Shown: positions 23,796 to 33,966, counted from the first letter of the stretch. The stretch: 34,705 nucleotides of DNA from Secundilactobacillus pentosiphilus (GCF_002217985.1 NZ_BCMI01000025.1:1-34705), one strand, 5' to 3'. Numbers and translations: made by a program. The notes: generated by a model from the sequence alone, not told the origin.

Positions 23796-25075
23796 TGAAA
23801 ATTTTAAAAAACCAAACTTTAGATGAATTACTCAAACAAGTGGACCGTCAAACTGATCAGCAAGCCAATCAGCCAGAAGTTGAAGCAACCGTTTCAGAAA
23901 TTATTGCAAACGTCATTAAAAATGGTGACAAAGCTTTAAAGGAATACAGCCGTAAGTTCGATAAGGTTGAGCTGGACGACCTGCGCGTACCGCAAAAAGA
24001 CATTGACAATGCTTATGAAAACGCCGATCAGGACTTACTCGACGCTTTGAATCTAGCTAAGAACAATATTGTCAGTTACCACAAGAAGGAGATTCAAAAC
24101 GGTTTTGTTGATGCTGAGCAAAAAGGTGTTGTCCGGGGTGAAAAGATTACACCGTTAGCTGCTGTGGGCCTATACGTTCCCGGTGGCACTGCCGCTTATC
24201 CATCATCTATCCTGATGAACGTGATCCCAGCCAAGCTCGCTGGCGTCGGCAAGATCGTCATGGTGACACCGCCGCAAAAAGACGGGATTGGCCAAGCCGT
24301 ATTAGCTGCCGCCAAGATTGCCGGTATTGATGAAATTTACCAAGTTGGCGGTGCCCAAGCCATTGCTGCTTTGGCATACGGGACCGAAAGCATTCCGCGA
24401 GTGGATAAGATTACGGGTCCTGGTAACATCTTCGTTGCTGTGGCCAAGAAACAGGTCTTTGGTCAGGTCGATATCGATATGATCGCTGGTCCATCAGAAA
24501 TTGGGGTGATCGCGGATGATTCTGCCAATCCAAAAGAAGTCGCGGCTGACTTGCTTTCTCAAGCTGAACACGACAAGATGGCGCGGCCAATGATGGTCAC
24601 ACCTAGTGAAAAGTTTGCCCAAGCTGTCAGCGATGAAATGGATCGTCAGGTCAAGACCTTACCACGTGAAGAAATTGCCAGTGCCGCGGTCAAAAACAAG
24701 GGCTTTATTGCGGTCGTTGATGATATTGATGAGGCCTTCACCGTCATGAACGCCATTGCACCGGAACACTTGGAGATTGAGCTGGAAGATGCTATGCAGT
24801 ATCTCAATCAAATTAAGAATGCCGGTTCCGTCTTCTTGGGCTTCAATGCGTCAGAACCCGTGGGCGACTATGTTGCGGGTCCTAACCACATTTTGCCAAC
24901 TGGCGGAACTGCACGGTTCTTCTCGCCACTGGGGGTTTCCGACTTTGTTAAGCGGACGCAGTTTGTGACTTACTCAAGGGAAGCCTTGAAGAAGGAAGAA
25001 AAGGCCATTACGACGCTTGCACGGGTTGAAGGCCTTGAAGCCCACGCACGTGCCGTTGAATCACGGTTTAACTAG
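23795..25075 (+). CDS. hisD: Histidinol dehydrogenase
   Basis: HisD oxidises L-histidinol to L-histidine in two NAD-dependent steps, the last in the pathway, with a bound zinc. The 426 residues are normal. Family blocks are [64 protein letters not shown] (zinc and catalytic region), APEHLEI and [19 protein letters not shown] lies 10 bases before its ATG, inside hisG. Confidence 0.96.
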   Translation: MKILKNQTLDELLKQVDRQTDQQANQPEVEATVSEIIANVIKNGDKALKEYSRKFDKVELDDLRVPQKDIDNAYENADQDLLDALNLAKNNIVSYHKKEIQNGFVDAEQKGVVRGEKITPLAAVGLYVPGGTAAYPSSILMNVIPAKLAGVGKIVMVTPPQKDGIGQAVLAAAKIAGIDEIYQVGGAQAIAALAYGTESIPRVDKITGPGNIFVAVAKKQVFGQVDIDMIAGPSEIGVIADDSANPKEVAADLLSQAEHDKMARPMMVTPSEKFAQAVSDEMDRQVKTLPREEIASAAVKNKGFIAVVDDIDEAFTVMNAIAPEHLEIELEDAMQYLNQIKNAGSVFLGFNASEPVGDYVAGPNHILPTGGTARFFSPLGVSDFVKRTQFVTYSREALKKEEKAITTLARVEGLEAHARAVESRFN

Positions 25076-25086
25076 GGAGGCCCACA

Positions 25087-25671
25087 ATGAGAGAAGCAAC
25101 GGTTAAACGTAACACTAACGAAACTCAAATTGAGCTTAGTTTGAACTTAGATAATTACGATACGATCAGTATTGATACCGGGATCGGCTTTCTGGATCAT
25201 ATGCTGGATGCCTTTGCCCGTCACGGCCGGTTTGGCCTGATTGTTAAGGCCCATGGTGATTTAAACGTTGATCCGCACCACACGACTGAAGACGTCGGTA
25301 TTGCTTTAGGCATGGCGTTGAAGCAAGCTTTAGGCGACAAGGTCGGCATTGAACGTTTCGGTTCGGCGCTGATCCCCTTAGACGAAACCTTAAGCCGGGT
25401 CGTCATTGATTTGTCCGGACGCAGCTACCTCGTGTTTAAAGCTGAACTGACGAATCCTAAGCTGGGCGATTACGATACCGAAGTGACTGAAGACTTCTTT
25501 CAGGCCTTCGCGTTTAACGCTGAATTAAACCTGCATGCAGAAGTCTTATACGGCAGAAACACCCACCATAAAATTGAAACGTTATTTAAGGCATTAGGTC
25601 GGGCACTTCGAGCAGCAGTGACCATTAATCCGGAGATCAAAGGAGTGCCGTCGACTAAGGGAGTGATTTGA
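25087..25671 (+). CDS. hisB: Imidazoleglycerol-phosphate dehydratase
   Basis: HisB converts imidazoleglycerol phosphate to imidazoleacetol phosphate. The 194-residue protein is the monofunctional dehydratase: [13 protein letters not shown], then the metal-binding [14 protein letters not shown] and [19 protein letters not shown] near the end. No phosphatase domain is fused, which agrees with a separate hisK. GGGAGG stands before the ATG, and the stop TGA overlaps the hisH ATG by one base. Confidence 0.96.
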   Translation: MREATVKRNTNETQIELSLNLDNYDTISIDTGIGFLDHMLDAFARHGRFGLIVKAHGDLNVDPHHTTEDVGIALGMALKQALGDKVGIERFGSALIPLDETLSRVVIDLSGRSYLVFKAELTNPKLGDYDTEVTEDFFQAFAFNAELNLHAEVLYGRNTHHKIETLFKALGRALRAAVTINPEIKGVPSTKGVI

Positions 25672-26297
25672 TGATTGCGATTATTGATTACGACACGGGG
25701 AACACCAGAAACGTCAAAAAAGCCATGGACTTTCTGGCCATTCCCAATACGCTGTCAGCTGACCCAGACGTGATTTTGAAGGCTGACGGGTTGATCCTGC
25801 CAGGGGTCGGTGCGTTTGGCAAGGCGGTTGAGGCGTTGAAAGCACGTGAGCTGATCCCGGTTCTTAAAGACGCTGCCCAAAGCGGGATGCCCATTTTGGG
25901 AATCTGCTTGGGAATGCAGCTGCTGTTTGACCGCAGCTTTGAATTCGGTGAAACGGCCGGGCTGGGATTGATTCCCGGAGAAGTCGTTGCGATTCCCGAA
26001 AATCTCGGCGTTAAGGTACCGCACATGGGCTGGGATCAAAACCAAGTGACGCAGTCAGATCCGATTGCGGATGGTTTTGATCAGCAAGCGACCTATTTTG
26101 TTCATTCTTACTACGTCAAAACTAAGCCGCAGTACATTTTGGCGGAAAACGATTATGGCATCAAGATGCCGAGTATCGTGCGTAATCAAAACGTGATCGG
26201 TATGCAATTTCACCCAGAGAAGAGCGGCCGAATCGGGTTAAACGGCTTGGCCGCGTTTAAGGAGTTGGTATCTAATGGAAATTATTCCCGCAATTGA
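25671..26297 (+). CDS. hisH: Imidazole glycerol phosphate synthase, glutaminase subunit
   Basis: HisH releases ammonia from glutamine and channels it to HisF. The 208-residue class I amidotransferase has nucleophile C79 in GICLGMQLL and catalytic H181 and E183 in MQFHPEKSG. The opening motif is DYDTGNTRNV. A TTG one codon earlier exists, but the ATG at 25671, overlapping the hisB stop, is preferred. Its 3' end overlaps hisA by 23 bases. Confidence 0.95.
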   Translation: MIAIIDYDTGNTRNVKKAMDFLAIPNTLSADPDVILKADGLILPGVGAFGKAVEALKARELIPVLKDAAQSGMPILGICLGMQLLFDRSFEFGETAGLGLIPGEVVAIPENLGVKVPHMGWDQNQVTQSDPIADGFDQQATYFVHSYYVKTKPQYILAENDYGIKMPSIVRNQNVIGMQFHPEKSGRIGLNGLAAFKELVSNGNYSRN

Positions 26298-27003
26298 TTT
26301 AAGAAATCAGCAAAGTGTGCGCCTGTATCAGGGCGACTTTGAGCAGACGACCGTGATTTCACAAGATCCGCTAGCCCAGGCGAAGCAGATCGAAGCGGCT
26401 GGTTTAAAACGGCTTCACTTGGTTGATCTAGACGGCGCTAAGAGCGGCCGGCCAGTCAACCGGGATCTTATCAAACAGATCTGTGCGGAAACCGGTTTAA
26501 AAGTTGAAGTGGGCGGCGGTATCCGAACATTAGCGCAAATCAATGGCTACCTGACCAGCGGCGTTTCGAGGGTGATTCTGGGTTCCGCGGCCCTCACTGA
26601 TCCTAAGTTGGTCCAGGAAGCCGTCAAGCAGTTTGGCAACGACCAAATCGTTGTTGGTATCGATGGCAAAGATGGCAAGGTGGCCATTTCCGGCTGGCTC
26701 GAAGAAAGCGATGTGGCCATGAGTACGCTGATGACTTCCATGATCGCGGTTGGCGTGGTGAATTTTGTGGTAACGGATATTACCAAGGACGGTACGCTAA
26801 GCGGCCCGAACGTTAAGCTGTTAGGTGAGCTGCAACGGGCCTTTCCAACCACCCAAGTGATTGCTTCTGGCGGTGTTACAACGGTTGCCGATTTGAAGCG
26901 TCTTGCTGATGATGGTATTCAATCAGCTATCGTCGGCCGGGCAATGGCAACCGGTGATCTACCGTTAAAAACGTTGGCGGAGGTGTCAGCCGATGCTAGC
27001 TAA
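26275..27003 (+). CDS. hisA: ProFAR isomerase
   Basis: HisA is the (beta-alpha)8 barrel that isomerises ProFAR to PRFAR by an Amadori rearrangement. The 242 residues include the general acid/base pair D8 (PAIDLRN) and D130 (VGIDGKDGK), and phosphate-binding loops [13 protein letters not shown] and IVGRA. AAGGAG precedes the ATG within hisH. The end overlaps hisF by 11 bases. Confidence 0.95.
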   Translation: MEIIPAIDLRNQQSVRLYQGDFEQTTVISQDPLAQAKQIEAAGLKRLHLVDLDGAKSGRPVNRDLIKQICAETGLKVEVGGGIRTLAQINGYLTSGVSRVILGSAALTDPKLVQEAVKQFGNDQIVVGIDGKDGKVAISGWLEESDVAMSTLMTSMIAVGVVNFVVTDITKDGTLSGPNVKLLGELQRAFPTTQVIASGGVTTVADLKRLADDGIQSAIVGRAMATGDLPLKTLAEVSADAS

Positions 27004-27751
27004 ACGAATTATTCCCTGCCTGGACGTTGATCATGGCCGGGTCAAAAAGGGCGTTAACTTTGTTCATTTAACCGATGTCGGCGATCCGGTGGCGATTGCG
27101 GCCGCTTATGAAAAACAGGGTGCCGACGAGCTGGTCTTTTTAGACATCACGGCAACTAACGAAAAGCGGCCTGCCATTGTGGATACCATTGAAAAAGTTG
27201 CCGGTCAAGTTTTCATGCCGCTGACTGTGGGCGGTGGTATTCATAGCGTTGACGATATGCAACGGCTGCTGAAGGCTGGCGCGGATAAGGTTGCTGTGAA
27301 TTCGGCGGCCGTTCGTGATCCGTCACTGATTTCCGCAGGAGCCGAAAAATTTGGCGCACAGTGCATTGTCCTGGCGATCGACAGTAAGTGGGATCCTAAA
27401 AAGCAGCGCTACACGGTTTACGTCAATGGCGGCCGTGAGGCGACCGACTTAGACGTGATCGAATGGGCCAAACAGGGTGTGGCAGCCGGTGCTGGCGAGC
27501 TGATGGTGACCAGCATGGATAAAGACGGCACTAAGAGCGGCTTTGACATTCCGCTATATCAAGCCCTGACAGCAGCTGTGCGTGTGCCAATTATCGCGTC
27601 GGGCGGCTGCGGCAAGATTACGGATTTCAACGATGTTTTTAAACAAACGGATGTTGATGCAGCCTTAGCAGCCTCAGTATTTCACTTTGGTGAGTTTACG
27701 ATTCCGGACGTTAAGGCGGCGTTAAAAAAGGATGGAGTGACAGTACGATGA
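26993..27751 (+). CDS. hisF: Imidazole glycerol phosphate synthase, cyclase subunit
   Basis: HisF uses ammonia from HisH to form imidazoleglycerol phosphate and AICAR from PRFAR. The 252-residue barrel has catalytic D11 (IPCLDVDHG) and D130 (LAIDSKW), and phosphate loops [13 protein letters not shown] and IASGGCG. It starts inside hisA and its stop overlaps the hisI ATG by four bases. Confidence 0.96.
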   Translation: MLAKRIIPCLDVDHGRVKKGVNFVHLTDVGDPVAIAAAYEKQGADELVFLDITATNEKRPAIVDTIEKVAGQVFMPLTVGGGIHSVDDMQRLLKAGADKVAVNSAAVRDPSLISAGAEKFGAQCIVLAIDSKWDPKKQRYTVYVNGGREATDLDVIEWAKQGVAAGAGELMVTSMDKDGTKSGFDIPLYQALTAAVRVPIIASGGCGKITDFNDVFKQTDVDAALAASVFHFGEFTIPDVKAALKKDGVTVR

Positions 27752-28089
27752 CGTTGGTACCAGATTTTGATAAATACGCGGATGGCCTTGTACCGACCAT
27801 CGTTGTGGATGATAAAACAAAGCAGGTTTTGATGCTGGCTTATATGAACGAAAAAAGTTACCAGTTAAGCTTGGAAACGAACCAAACTTGGTTCTGGTCT
27901 CGCAGTCGGCAAGAACTTTGGCACAAAGGTGAAACCAGTGGGAATACACAGGAGATCGTGGCCATCCAGATCGATTGTGATGAAGATACCTTATTAGTGC
28001 GTGTTGATCCAGCCGGCCCAGCGTGTCACACGGGCCATACCAGCTGCTTCTATCGTGATATTGAAACTCATTCAGCAGGAGGAAAATAA
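27748..28089 (+). CDS. hisI: Phosphoribosyl-AMP cyclohydrolase
   Basis: HisI opens the adenine ring of phosphoribosyl-AMP. The 113-residue protein holds only the cyclohydrolase domain; zinc and magnesium ligands are in [11 protein letters not shown] and [11 protein letters not shown], with MLAYMN, FWSRSR and WHKGETSGN as family blocks. The next step, PR-ATP hydrolysis, is on the separate hisE gene, whose AGGAGG lies in the hisI 3' end. Confidence 0.95.
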   Translation: MTLVPDFDKYADGLVPTIVVDDKTKQVLMLAYMNEKSYQLSLETNQTWFWSRSRQELWHKGETSGNTQEIVAIQIDCDEDTLLVRVDPAGPACHTGHTSCFYRDIETHSAGGK

Positions 28090-28090
28090 T

Positions 28091-28411
28091 ATGCAAGACT
28101 TAGATGAACTTTATCAATTGATTTTAGACCGTAAAAAGAATCCTAAAAAGGGGTCATATACCGATTATTTGTTCACAAAGGGCTTGGACAAAATCTTGAA
28201 GAAGGTCGGCGAAGAGTCGACGGAAGTCGTTGTGGCAGCTAAGAACGATAGCGACGATGAATTTGTTTACGAAGTTGCTGACCTGGCTTATCACGTGCTG
28301 GTCCTTATGGCTGACCGCGGCATCAGTGTTGATCAGATCAAACGGGAGCTTGCTGAACGTGAAGGCCTGATGAGTAAAACTAAGGAACGCCGGGATATTA
28401 AAGATCTTTAG
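28091..28411 (+). CDS. hisE: Phosphoribosyl-ATP pyrophosphatase
   Basis: HisE hydrolyses phosphoribosyl-ATP to PR-AMP and pyrophosphate. The 106-residue all-helical MazG-like protein shows [27 protein letters not shown] and then [22 protein letters not shown], which supply the metal-binding acidic residues. A longer frame from 28001 only reads through hisI; the ATG at 28091 has AGGAGG nine bases upstream. Confidence 0.94.
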   Translation: MQDLDELYQLILDRKKNPKKGSYTDYLFTKGLDKILKKVGEESTEVVVAAKNDSDDEFVYEVADLAYHVLVLMADRGISVDQIKRELAEREGLMSKTKERRDIKDL

Positions 28412-28422
28412 GAGGAACGCGA

Positions 28423-29499
28423 ATGGTCAAAAAAACGATTGAAAAACTGAAGCCGTACATTCCGGAAAAGACAATTGCAGAAATGAAAAAAGAGCAGGGA
28501 TTAACCAAACTAGTCCGCCTGTCAGCAAACGAAAATGCGTGGGGAACTTCCCCTAAAGTTGCGCAGGCAATCATGGACTGGGGCGTTAAGGATGCTAATC
28601 GTTATCCGGACAGTGAAGTAACCAGTTTGCGGCAGGCAATTGCCAACGGTCTGAACGTTGATCCGGAGGCGTTAGTTTTCGGTGACGGGTTGGACGAAAT
28701 TATCCAGTTATTGTCCCGAACGCTGCTTTCACCTGGTAATGAGGTGATCTTAACCCAGCCGACTTTTTCTGAATATGCCCTTCACGCTAAGATTGAGGGT
28801 GCCAAAATGGTTGATGTGCCGGTAGACGCTTCTGGGACGACTGATTTAAGTGGCATTCTGGCAGCAATCACACCGGCAACTGAAATGGTTTGGCTGTGTA
28901 ATCCTAATAACCCAACGGGAACGTATGTCACTCACCAAGCCATTGCAGCCTTTATGGCGAAAGTGCCAAGTTCGGTCACGGTGATCGTCGATGAAGCATA
29001 CATTGATTTTGTAACGGCTGAGAAGCAGACTTCAGTGGTTGACCTGTTGCCAAAATACGATAATTTAGTGGTTTTGCGGACGTTCTCCAAAGTATACGGT
29101 TTAGCCAACTTTCGGGTCGGCTTTGCAGTAGTTGCGCCTCAGCTGGCAAAAATACTGCAAACGGTACGCTTGCCGTACAATCTAAGCACGTTTGCAGAAA
29201 TTGCAGCGGATGCGGCCTATTCTGATCAGCAATTTGTTCGACGGGTCGTCAAAACGGTTGCTGATGAGCGTCAGAAGTGGATGGACTTTTTCGAAGAGCA
29301 CGGCTTAATGAGTTATCCGTCACAAACCAATTTTGTCTTTTTTAAGGTTGATCACGCGGCGGAACTTAGTCAAAAGCTCCTTCAAAATGGTTACCTTGTG
29401 CGTACCGGTCTAGGTCATGATTGGTTAAGAATTACGGTTGGTCAGCCGGCTGATAATCAGGCAGTTCAAAAGTTGATTAGTGAATTTATTAAAAAGTAA
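28423..29499 (+). CDS. hisC: Histidinol-phosphate aminotransferase
   Basis: HisC transaminates imidazoleacetol phosphate with glutamate to histidinol phosphate. The 358-residue PLP enzyme is fold type I: RLSANENAWG near the N-terminus, CNPNNPTGTYV, IVDEAYIDF, and the PLP lysine in FSKVYGLANFRVGF (about K223), then the C-terminal GHDWLRITVG. AGGAGG precedes the ATG. It is the last gene of the operon and is followed by a terminator. Confidence 0.95.
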   Translation: MVKKTIEKLKPYIPEKTIAEMKKEQGLTKLVRLSANENAWGTSPKVAQAIMDWGVKDANRYPDSEVTSLRQAIANGLNVDPEALVFGDGLDEIIQLLSRTLLSPGNEVILTQPTFSEYALHAKIEGAKMVDVPVDASGTTDLSGILAAITPATEMVWLCNPNNPTGTYVTHQAIAAFMAKVPSSVTVIVDEAYIDFVTAEKQTSVVDLLPKYDNLVVLRTFSKVYGLANFRVGFAVVAPQLAKILQTVRLPYNLSTFAEIAADAAYSDQQFVRRVVKTVADERQKWMDFFEEHGLMSYPSQTNFVFFKVDHAAELSQKLLQNGYLVRTGLGHDWLRITVGQPADNQAVQKLISEFIKK

Positions 29500-29505
29500 T
29501 AATTA

Positions 29506-29556
29506 TAAAAAAGTGTTACTAATCCTGAAAAAATAACGGATTTAGTAACACTTTTT
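29506..29556 (+). terminator. Terminator of the his operon
   Basis: AAAAAGTGTTACTAATCC and GGATTTAGTAACACTTTTT form a long stem, with a bulged T and a loop of about 12 bases, ending in T6. It follows the hisC stop directly. Confidence 0.88.
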
Positions 29557-29669
29557 TATTGTTATAACGTACCTGATATTGTTAGAATAAAGGTGGAGTT
29601 TTTATAAATCTATGACAACACATGTCGGATAATTTCAAAGAATGCGAATACGGTTAGGAGGAACGGAGT

Positions 29670-30533
29670 ATGGCACAGACTGCATATATTTCGCTGTCTT
29701 GTCTGCCATTACCAACTTTTGTTGAGGGGCGCCGGGTTGAACTTCAGCCTGATGGCAATAAAGTGAAACAGGTCCACTTAGAGTACTTTGTGTTCGCTTT
29801 CGTACGCAAAGGACGCCTCACTATCGTGCAGGATGGCGTTGAACAGCAGGTTGATGAAGGCGAGATCTTCATTATGACGCCAGGATATCATAAATACGTG
29901 TGGTGGTCTGATGAAGAGACAGTAAAGCTAGACTGGATATACGCCTATGTTGCTGGCGACTGGCACGTACAATCATCATTAACACCAGCAAAGAATTCCA
30001 TGAAAACGTTAATGCTTCATCCGCCGGTACCGGTACAGACGTTGTTTTTAATGCAGCAGCGTTTGATCGATGAGCCCGAGAAGGTCTACCCCATGGTGGA
30101 CCAATTGGTCTCCAAAGAACTAAATTGCAATTCTAAACAATTTTTTGAATCCCAGGAAATTTTCATTAAACTATTGGCTTGTCTGCAAACGCAGGACAAT
30201 GCCAAAAATGAGCTGACTCAGCTTTCTTTGGCAATTCAGAAATTTTTGAAAAATAATTTCAATCAGAAGATTACCGCTGCTACGTTAAGTGAGCACTTTG
30301 ATGCGCGGCCCAACTATATTGTGCGGGTGCTACGACAAACGATTGGGCTATCGCCAGCGGAGTTTTTGATGCAGTACCGGATGGAAGAAGCAGCTCAATG
30401 GCTTTTAAATACGGATGCCTCGGTAGAAGATATTGCGCTGAATGTTGGGTTTCAAAACATCTATTATTTTTCAACGTCGTTTAAGAAGTACACGGGCGTT
30501 TCACCGACGAAGTATCGTCAGAACGTGAAATAA
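29670..30533 (+). CDS. AraC-family transcriptional regulator
   Basis: The 287-residue protein has an N-terminal cupin-like sensing domain (about 20-100; VRKGRLTIVQDGVEQQVDEG followed by IMTPGYHKYVWW) and a C-terminal double helix-turn-helix (about 190-285; LSEHFDARPNYIVRVLRQTIG, then VEDIALNVGFQNIYYFSTSFKKYTG). This is the layout of AraC-type activators of carbohydrate genes. AGGAGG precedes the ATG. It has its own terminator and is codirectional with the PTS-IIC-like gene downstream. Its ligand and targets cannot be told. Confidence 0.88.
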   Translation: MAQTAYISLSCLPLPTFVEGRRVELQPDGNKVKQVHLEYFVFAFVRKGRLTIVQDGVEQQVDEGEIFIMTPGYHKYVWWSDEETVKLDWIYAYVAGDWHVQSSLTPAKNSMKTLMLHPPVPVQTLFLMQQRLIDEPEKVYPMVDQLVSKELNCNSKQFFESQEIFIKLLACLQTQDNAKNELTQLSLAIQKFLKNNFNQKITAATLSEHFDARPNYIVRVLRQTIGLSPAEFLMQYRMEEAAQWLLNTDASVEDIALNVGFQNIYYFSTSFKKYTGVSPTKYRQNVK

Positions 30534-30572
30534 GCATAGTGACAGGGGAGTTTAGAGAACTCGCAGACGCCA

Positions 30573-30611
30573 AACAACGCCATCTTGATTTCAAGATGGC
30601 GTTGTTTTTTT
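30573..30611 (+). terminator. Terminator of the AraC-type gene
   Basis: AACAACGCCATCTTGA pairs perfectly with TCAAGATGGCGTTGTT across a 2-base gap, followed by a T-run. This is a strong intrinsic terminator. Confidence 0.9.
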
Positions 30612-30793
30612 GGACATATTTAGGTCACGCTGAGACCGGATAAGCCAGATTATGATAACAAAGTTAAAAATTGCTGTGAAAACCATTGATATATTCTTAT
30701 ACTGATGGTTTAATAGGAGCATTAATATTTTAATTGCTTTCTAATTTTACTACATAGTTCTCATAGAGAGCAGCAAAAAGAGAGGTCATACAT

Positions 30794-31888
30794 ATGGAAA
30801 GTACACAAGCAGCAACTGACACTGAGGAAAAAATGTCAGTGATGGATTATGTTTATAAGGTTTCAGCTGGCGTTTCAAACGCCGTTTTGGTCATGTTAGG
30901 GATTGGGCTGTTGACACAGTCGATTGCTAACTTTGTTCATTGGACAGCTTTATATCAAGTCGGCTCCATTGCCCAATGGTTACTGGCACCCGCATTTGGT
31001 GCCGCAATTGCGTCACAAATGAGGGTCAACACACTGGTACTCTTTAGCGCCATGATTTCATCGACTGTCGGTGCTAATGCGGTTTACTTCACAGGGGCGT
31101 CAATGCACGCTGCGACCGCAACCGGAAATCAAATGGTTGAGGCGGCTCAATCAGGGATCTTCACCACTGGGCAACCCATCAGTGCCGTTGCAGCCGGGCT
31201 GGTTGCCGTATTGGTTGGGAAGTATTTAACTGGTAAAACGCCGCTGGATATGATGCTAGTACCATTAGCAGCGACTTTGGTCGGGTCGATTGCCGGTCTT
31301 GGACTCGCCAGTGTTACCACGCCCGCTTTGAACTGGATGAGTGCCTTCATTGCCCAATCAATGCAGGTTAACCCCGTTGTTGGTTCCGTTTGTGTTTCAC
31401 TTGCCTGGTCACTGTTTTTGATGACGCCGGCATCGTCGGCCGCGCTGTCAGTTGCCGTTATGCTGTCACCTTTAGCAGCCGGTGCGGCTTTGGTTGGTAC
31501 TACCGCCCAATTCGTTGGCTTTACAGCTATCTCGTGGCGGCAAAACGAACTTGGAGCTAACATCGCTCAAGGAATTATCACACCTAAGGTACAATTTCCG
31601 AATTTGTTGAAGAATCCGCGTTTGGCAATTCCATCCTTTATTGCTGCCGGGGTTTGTGCACCGCTGGCAACCGTCTTCTTTGGCTTTAAAGTGCCCTTTA
31701 CACTTGGTGGCTTGGGGCTAAATTCACTGATTGCGCCGATCAACTTGGCGTCAAGCAGTATGCCAATGTTCATTGCCTACATGGTCATGGCAGTTTTGGC
31801 ACCAGCAGTTATCTCACTTGTCGTATACCGGTTGCTGGTTGCGGTTGATTGGGTTAAAAGCGAGCAGCTTCATTTGGAAATCGTTTAA
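30794..31888 (+). CDS. PTS-IIC-like membrane protein (PTS_EIIC_2/PfoR type)
   Basis: The 364-residue protein is very hydrophobic, with about eight to ten membrane segments, after a short charged N-terminus. The layout (VSAGVSNAVLVMLGIGLL, APAFGAAIASQM, LMTPASSAALSVAVML, LGANIAQGI) is that of the PTS_EIIC_2 family, sometimes labelled PfoR-like, which resembles sugar-PTS membrane subunits but lacks known IIA and IIB partners. None is adjacent here, so sugar phosphorylation is uncertain and it may be a transporter or sensor. AGAGAGG lies about nine bases before the ATG. Confidence 0.72.
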   Translation: MESTQAATDTEEKMSVMDYVYKVSAGVSNAVLVMLGIGLLTQSIANFVHWTALYQVGSIAQWLLAPAFGAAIASQMRVNTLVLFSAMISSTVGANAVYFTGASMHAATATGNQMVEAAQSGIFTTGQPISAVAAGLVAVLVGKYLTGKTPLDMMLVPLAATLVGSIAGLGLASVTTPALNWMSAFIAQSMQVNPVVGSVCVSLAWSLFLMTPASSAALSVAVMLSPLAAGAALVGTTAQFVGFTAISWRQNELGANIAQGIITPKVQFPNLLKNPRLAIPSFIAAGVCAPLATVFFGFKVPFTLGGLGLNSLIAPINLASSSMPMFIAYMVMAVLAPAVISLVVYRLLVAVDWVKSEQLHLEIV

Positions 31889-31919
31889 GTTTCAATTAGG
31901 CACAGAAAAATTAAAAGGC

Positions 31920-31954
31920 TGTGACACAACTCGGTAGATCCCAGAATATAACAC
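31920..31954. repeat. Dispersed repeat, copy B
   Basis: The 35 bases match 61-95 at 34 positions, including GTGACACAACTCGGTAGAT. The matching part ends where a terminator-like hairpin begins, and the right half differs from copy A. Confidence 0.7.
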
Positions 31955-31997
31955 TCAAAACACCATTCCGATAATTTTATCGGGATGGTGTTTTTGT
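31955..31997. terminator. Bidirectional hairpin terminator after the PTS-IIC-like gene
   Basis: AAAACACCATTCCGATAA (31957-31974) pairs with TTATCGGGATGGTGTTTT (31977-31994) with one wobble, then a T-run on the plus strand. The A-tract on the left lets it also work for dedA, which ends at 32030. Confidence 0.75.
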
Positions 31998-32029
31998 CAA
32001 TGTAGAGTTAATATACAAGTTCTTTTAAT

Positions 32030-32644
32030 TTAAGGATGACGTTTTTTCCGGTAGTAGTAAATGAATCCCAATAAGGAGACGACGATGACAGCCACTATGA
32101 TAACTACGGAAGCTTCTTCAAACCAGCCTAAGACGACTTTCCAGTGAGTACCAGCTAGTCTGCCAGCGGTGATCAGCACGGTGTTCCAGATCAGGGTTCC
32201 CAGCGTTGATAAGCTAACAAACGACCAGAAAGGATATTCAGCCATCCCTGCTGGAATGGAGATCAGACTGCGTACTACCGGAACAAATCGGCCGTAAAAA
32301 ATAGCAACGTTGCCGCGTCGATTAAAGAAGTTGCCGGCACGTTCAATGTCTGCCTGTTTTAAGCGAAGCAAACGGCCCATACGGGTCTCAACGAAGCGGT
32401 CCAACCGTTCCACAGAGACCAGCCGGCCAACGCCGTACAAGATGATGGCGCCAAGTATCGAACCCGCTGTGGCAGCTAGAATGGCCCCCCAGACGGTCAG
32501 ATGACTGGTCAGGGTTAAAAAGCCGGTAAAAGTAAGCACGACTTCGGAAGGGATGGGTGGAAACACGTTTTCCAGAGCAATTAAGAAAACGATTGCCAGG
32601 TAACCGTATTGATCGATGAGTGTCATGATGGTTTGAGTATTCAT
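32030..32644 (-). CDS. DedA-family membrane protein
   Basis: The 204-residue protein has about five membrane segments and the DedA/VTT-domain motifs: ENVFPPIPSEVVL near residue 25, and the amphipathic segment FYGRFVPVVRSLISIPAGMA near 117. Members flip undecaprenyl phosphate or other phospholipids and affect membrane potential and drug tolerance. AAGGAG precedes the ATG. It is monocistronic, and the palindromic hairpin near 31975 may be its terminator. The exact substrate is not shown by sequence. Confidence 0.88.
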   Translation of the reverse strand: MNTQTIMTLIDQYGYLAIVFLIALENVFPPIPSEVVLTFTGFLTLTSHLTVWGAILAATAGSILGAIILYGVGRLVSVERLDRFVETRMGRLLRLKQADIERAGNFFNRRGNVAIFYGRFVPVVRSLISIPAGMAEYPFWSFVSLSTLGTLIWNTVLITAGRLAGTHWKVVLGWFEEASVVIIVAVIVVSLLGFIYYYRKKRHP

Positions 32645-32736
32645 AGGCGCTCCTTATAACGTAGTCAGGGACTATCTTTTAGTTTACCGAAGTTTTGATG
32701 GCTTGGTCAATCTTGGTGATCAGGGCTTGGGTATTC

Positions 32737-33933
32737 TTAAGAATTCAAGTCGGGGATCACCTGCGACGGATTGTTTAAAAGCCGAACGCGTAAGGTGCCG
32801 TCAATGTGTCTAAGGTCAGCCAAAAGCTGTGTCGTTTGACGTGCGTTAAAAGAATCAGGTGACGGGGCAACGTTGACTAGCATATAGCCGTAATCATTGC
32901 GAATATTACTGATCATTTCAAGTGTTGATACGTGGTACTGGCTCAGAATAGTAGCAACGTCATTCCAAAATGAGGTTCGTGATCTGAAGAAAATGGTTAG
33001 CCGGTAAGGACTGTTAAAAGGTAAGTCGGCGGTTGGAAAGTTAACGGAAGACCGAATAATCCCGGTTTCCAGAAAATCCCGGGTGTTTTGCAGTGTTAAG
33101 TTAGCACTTTTAGACAGTGCTTCCACGGTATTGCCACCTAGGTGCGGTAACGTGATCACGTGTTTTTGGTCCTTCAGTTCCTTGGCTGGGAAATCAGTGA
33201 TGTACTGCTGAAATTGTCCCTGATCCAGCGCGGTAATGGCTGCTTGATTATCAACCAGTTCACCGCGGCCAAAGTTCAGGAGAATGGCGTTTTGCCGCAT
33301 TAATCGAAACTGATTCGTACCGATGATCCCCTTAGTTTCGTCAGTTAAGGGTAACAGAAGAACCACAAAATCGGCTGCCGCGACAACTTCATCGACGGTT
33401 TCTAATTGCTGGACGGCCTGCAGCTGTTTGGGGCTGCGATTATAGCCCACAACTTGCATGCCTAAGTGATAGCAGCTATTTGCAAGCCGCTGGCCAATTG
33501 CGCCCAGGCCGATGATGCCGATGGTTTTACCGAACAGTTCGTTGCCGATGAACTGGTAACGGGTGGCTTCTGCTTGAGCCTGAAGATCATCACCCGTCAG
33601 TGAGGCCGTATGCTCAATAGCTGCCTGTAGTGGCCGTGCGGTAGCAAACAGGGCTTGGATCACCAGTTCTTTGACGGCATTGGCGTTAGCACCGGGTGTA
33701 TTGAAAACGGCGGTGCCGTTGCGCGTGCAGGCGTCAATATTGATGTTATTAGTGCCAGTGCCTGACCGTGCGACCAGCAGCAAGTGCGGGGTGATCAACT
33801 GGTCGGGGACCTTCGAGCTGCGGACGAGGATCGCGTCGGGAGTGCTGGTATCTTTAAGCTGGAAGACATTGTCAGCAAATTCACTGACATCAAATTCATC
33901 GATTGCTTTTACTTGATAGATATTTTTAGACAT
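32737..33933 (-). CDS. serA: D-3-phosphoglycerate dehydrogenase-like D-2-hydroxyacid dehydrogenase
   Basis: The 398-residue protein belongs to the D-isomer 2-hydroxyacid dehydrogenases. The NAD loop is GIIGLGAIGQ (139-148), catalytic Arg223 is in LNFGRGELV, the relay Glu is probably E252 in PAKEL, and the acid/base His264 is in LPHLGGNT. VARSGTGTNNINIDA is the substrate loop. After about residue 315 the chain resembles a C-terminal ACT-like regulatory domain, as in the ACT-containing SerA type. SerA would make 3-phosphohydroxypyruvate for serine. No serC or serB is adjacent, so another D-2-hydroxyacid substrate is possible. GGAGG precedes the ATG. Confidence 0.78.
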   Translation of the reverse strand: MSKNIYQVKAIDEFDVSEFADNVFQLKDTSTPDAILVRSSKVPDQLITPHLLLVARSGTGTNNINIDACTRNGTAVFNTPGANANAVKELVIQALFATARPLQAAIEHTASLTGDDLQAQAEATRYQFIGNELFGKTIGIIGLGAIGQRLANSCYHLGMQVVGYNRSPKQLQAVQQLETVDEVVAAADFVVLLLPLTDETKGIIGTNQFRLMRQNAILLNFGRGELVDNQAAITALDQGQFQQYITDFPAKELKDQKHVITLPHLGGNTVEALSKSANLTLQNTRDFLETGIIRSSVNFPTADLPFNSPYRLTIFFRSRTSFWNDVATILSQYHVSTLEMISNIRNDYGYMLVNVAPSPDSFNARQTTQLLADLRHIDGTLRVRLLNNPSQVIPDLNS

Positions 33934-33966
33934 ATTTTTCCTCCAAAATTAACGTCGAATTTCGAG

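Noticed and set aside
27722-28096. 124-codon minus-strand frame opposite hisI
   Set aside because: It lies wholly over hisI and hisF/hisE edges, which are certain genes; no ribosome binding site is seen.
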